DNA of 64,000 nt from Planctomyces sp. SH-PL14 (GTDB lineage: Bacteria; Planctomycetota; Planctomycetia; Planctomycetales; Planctomycetaceae): assembly GCF_001610835.1 (NCBI RefSeq), contig NZ_CP011270.1, positions 2,932,001 to 2,996,000 of the forward strand, in the 5' to 3' direction. The position numbers and the translations under genes are program-made. Each line of letters begins with the position of its first letter. Position 1 is the stretch's first letter. Of the stretch, positions 61,791 through 64,000 are shown one piece after another. Below the pieces are notes generated by a model. That model saw only the letters and a list, made by a program, of their open reading frames with translations. It did no database searches and had not been told where the DNA came from.

Positions 61791-63392
61791 TTACCCAGCT
61801 GGAGCGGCAGGAGCGGGCAGCTCGAAACGCCGTGTGATGCCGATCGCGTGCAGAAAGGCCTCGTCGTGGCTCACCACGAGGAGTGCCCCGTCGTACGCCC
61901 GCAGACCGGCTTCCACCGTTTCGATCGACTCAACATCGAGATGGTTCGTCGGTTCATCCAGAATCAGGAGGGGCGGCAGTTTCTCCCCTCCAAGCACGCA
62001 GGCCAGCCCCGCCCTCAAGAGCTCTCCGCCGCTGAGTGTCGAGACGGCCTGAAGCGCCGCCTCGGCCCGAAAGCGGAACCGCGCGAGCGCCGCCCGGCAC
62101 GCGTTCTCATCCGACTCCGGTTGCCGCTTCCGAAAATTGTCCCGGATCGACAGCGCCGGATCGAGCAGGCTCACCCGCTGGTCCAGCATCGCCATCCCGG
62201 TCAACACCTGGACCTCACCCGACCAGGGCTCCAGCTCTCCCAGGATCAGCGACAGCATCGTCGTCTTTCCCGATCCGTTGGGACCCGTCACCGCCACCCG
62301 CTCGGGGCCGATCAGGCTCAGCGACAGGTCCCGCAGCACCGGCCGGTCTGGTCGGTAGCCGATGGTCACCTGCTCCAGCCGCAGCACGACCTTGCCGCTC
62401 GGGAGTTCCGTCGGTGGGAGTTCGACCGTGAACGGTTGCAGGACTTCGATTCGCTCGCGGGCCGACTTTGCCTCGTCCAGCGCCTCCTCGCGGCGGCGCT
62501 CGGCGAGCCGGCGGTTGGCGGCGGTCGTCGTCTCGCCCTGTTCCTTGAGGCCCCCGAGGATGATCTTCGGGATTCCACCGTCCGCCGCCTTCTTCTTCGC
62601 CCGGCTCGTCCGCCGCGCCTGCCGCTCGACGGCGGCCTGCGCGGACCGGTTGATGTCGGCCACCCGCTTGTCCGCCTCCGTGAGATCGCGGTGGGCCGCC
62701 GCCAGCTCCTGGGCCTTAAGCTCCCGGTAGACGCTCCAGTTTCCGCCATACCGCGTCGCGCCGAGCGTCGTCAGCTCGACGATCTCGTCCATCGTCTCGA
62801 GCAGCTCCCGGTCGTGGCTCACGACGATTGCGCCGGATCGCCATCCGGCCAGCAGTTCGATCACCGCCTTTCGCCCCTCCCGGTCGAGGTTGTTCGTCGG
62901 TTCGTCCAGCAGCAGGAAATCCGGCTCCCCGAAGATGAGCGCCGCGAGCGCGACGCGCGTCCGTTGTCCGCCCGAGAGGGTGGCGAGGTGAGTCTGCGGG
63001 GACGGTTCGAGTCCCACGCGGCCGAGGGCCGTCGACATGCGGGAGTCGAGCGTCCAGTCGGCGTCGGCGAGTTCGGCTTCGGTTGCTTCACCCTGTTCGG
63101 CGCGGGCCAGCAGGGCGAGCGACGCGGTTGTGCCGAACAGGTCGGCGACGGTTTCCTCCGGAGCGATCTGGACCGATTGGCGGAGGCGTCCGAGTCGGCC
63201 GCGGACGGAGACGCCGCCGGCCTGCGGGGAGAGTTCGCCGGCGATCAGTTTCAGGAGCGTCGTTTTTCCGACGCCGTTCCGACCGACAAGCCCGGTTCGG
63301 GACGGGCCGACGTTCAGATTGAGTTCAGCGAAGAGCGGAGGATGGCCGGGAACGGACCACGAGACCCCGGAGAGGGTGATGGAAGCAGGCAT
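61791..63392 (-). CDS. ABC-F family ATPase
   Basis: The 533-residue soluble protein has two ABC ATPase domains and no membrane part: Walker A GRNGVGKTT and GPNGSGKTT, signatures LSGGQRTR and LSGGELLR, Walker B FLLLDEPTNNLD and LLILDEPTNHLD, switches VVSHDRELL and VVSHDEAFL. A linker with a Lys/Arg-rich helical part (about 230-290) links them, as in ABC-F proteins that act on ribosomes in translation control or antibiotic protection. It is closer in layout to the shorter members than to EttA. ATG at 63392. Convergent with the hybrid kinase gene, 35 bases apart. Confidence 0.93.
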   Translation of the reverse strand: MPASITLSGVSWSVPGHPPLFAELNLNVGPSRTGLVGRNGVGKTTLLKLIAGELSPQAGGVSVRGRLGRLRQSVQIAPEETVADLFGTTASLALLARAEQGEATEAELADADWTLDSRMSTALGRVGLEPSPQTHLATLSGGQRTRVALAALIFGEPDFLLLDEPTNNLDREGRKAVIELLAGWRSGAIVVSHDRELLETMDEIVELTTLGATRYGGNWSVYRELKAQELAAAHRDLTEADKRVADINRSAQAAVERQARRTSRAKKKAADGGIPKIILGGLKEQGETTTAANRRLAERRREEALDEAKSARERIEVLQPFTVELPPTELPSGKVVLRLEQVTIGYRPDRPVLRDLSLSLIGPERVAVTGPNGSGKTTMLSLILGELEPWSGEVQVLTGMAMLDQRVSLLDPALSIRDNFRKRQPESDENACRAALARFRFRAEAALQAVSTLSGGELLRAGLACVLGGEKLPPLLILDEPTNHLDVESIETVEAGLRAYDGALLVVSHDEAFLHAIGITRRFELPAPAAPAG

Positions 63393-63874
63393 GGAGAGGA
63401 TCCTTCCGACGACGGGACGACAGGGCGGGAAACGCGGCAGTGTCGACAGCGGTCGTCGGGTGAATCATGTCCATCTCGGGGGGAACGAAACGTGGAGTCC
63501 GATCCGGACACGTCGATCGCTGTTCCGGTTCGCGCGGATTTCCGGACGCGCCATTTGACTCGTTCGAGTTGACTACGCGATCACGTTCGACGGTGGGTTT
63601 CGCTCCGCGACCAACACAGCGACCCAGCCGGTGGACTGATCGCGTCGCGCTGGCCCACCGGGGCCAGACGGATGCTCCGGTAACGCCGCCAGCACGCCCT
63701 ACGTCACCGGCAAACTCGGGAAAGACGCTACAGCTTTCGGCGTGATTTCCGATCGGGCTTCTCCGGTCCGACATTTTCGCCGCCTCTTTCTGAGGAACGT
63801 GATACCGATGTCGTGGCAGCCAGGACGTCATCTCCAGTCCCGATCTGCCGTTCCATCGACGAGGCGTGCGGGTC
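63393..63874. other. divergent intergenic region
   Basis: This 482-base region separates the ABC-F gene from the last gene in the window. A short dyad (ACTCG-TT-CGAGT, near 63559-63570) is the only symmetric sequence noticed. Overlapping frames on both strands show no protein features. Confidence 0.4.
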
Positions 63875-64000
63875 ATGGGCGTTCTTTATACGAATGGGCT
63901 GACTGTCCTCGGTTCGCTCGTCGCGGTCGCCTGGCTGGCGATCGTCGCCGTCTATCTGGCGGCCTGCCGCAGCCAGGCGGCTCTCCGGCCGCTGACCGAT
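63875..64000 (+). CDS. N-terminal part of a membrane protein (partial)
   Basis: An ATG at 63875 opens a frame that stays open to the end of the window (42 residues). It starts MGVLYTNGLTVLGS and continues with a hydrophobic helix, VAVAWLAIVAVYLAAC, then RSQAALRPLTD. GAGG lies about ten bases upstream. The start of a membrane-anchored protein is likely, but the family cannot be assigned from this fragment. Confidence 0.6.
   Translation, partial: MGVLYTNGLTVLGSLVAVAWLAIVAVYLAACRSQAALRPLTD

Overview
The window is high-GC DNA that looks like the chromosome of a planctomycete. Typical markers are two DUF1559 pseudopilin-like proteins, a DUF1080 secreted hydrolase, two ECF sigma / membrane FecR-LamG modules, a BlaI/M56 pair, large ASPIC/UnbV (CRTAC1-type) proteins, and an orphan rsmH away from any division cluster. 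No rRNA, tRNA, CRISPR array, transposase, integrase or phage gene was recognised.

Layout. 1-4230: tail of an unknown gene, DUF1559 protein, STAS protein, hypothetical, SAM methyltransferase. 4262-9182: heavy-metal RND pump and its adaptor (minus). 9834-18332: PaiB-like flavoprotein, acidic secreted protein, membrane protein, beta-helix protein, MotA/TolQ/ExbB-like protein, small hypothetical, arylamine N-acetyltransferase. 18356-32700: nine consecutive minus-strand genes. In transcription order these are an EF-hand/deiodinase-like protein, a four-domain AhpD-like protein, a TPR/FG-GAP/ASPIC lipoprotein, a UnbV-like protein, a UnbU/RnfD-like membrane protein, a heptad coiled-coil protein and a NitT/TauT-type ABC transporter (SBP, permease, ATPase). 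33076-37498: small secreted protein, two ECF sigma systems. 37930-40506: BlaI repressor with a clear promoter/operator and an M56 peptidase. 40617-44238: molybdate transporter modABC with an XRE-PBP regulator. 44709-47239: frameshifted SLOG/DUF2493 gene, lipoprotein, second DUF1559 protein. 47597-54097: ECF/LamG module, rsmH, DUF1080 protein, ArsR regulator, tandem redoxin. 54883-61755: bacteriophytochrome kinase, response regulator and a giant hybrid kinase. 61791-64000: ABC-F ATPase and the start of a membrane protein.

The strongest unexplained signal is a dispersed intergenic element of about 320 bp, present ten times (eight near full length, two partial). It carries two large GC hairpins whose stems are kept while their loops vary. 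In one copy the two hairpin regions are near-perfect 32-bp inverted repeats of each other. In nine of ten copies at least one end lies within about 75 bases of a stop codon, which suggests 3'-end function (termination or RNA stability) and possibly non-autonomous mobility.

The second notable item is the 14-kb minus-strand block that joins UnbU/UnbV homologues, best known from enediyne warhead cassettes, to thiol-redox proteins and an ABC transporter, with no polyketide synthase in the window. Regulation is readable at a few places: a 19-bp perfect palindrome at the blaI promoter, matching 14-mers upstream of the DUF1080 and arsR genes, and 4-base start/stop overlaps in several operons.
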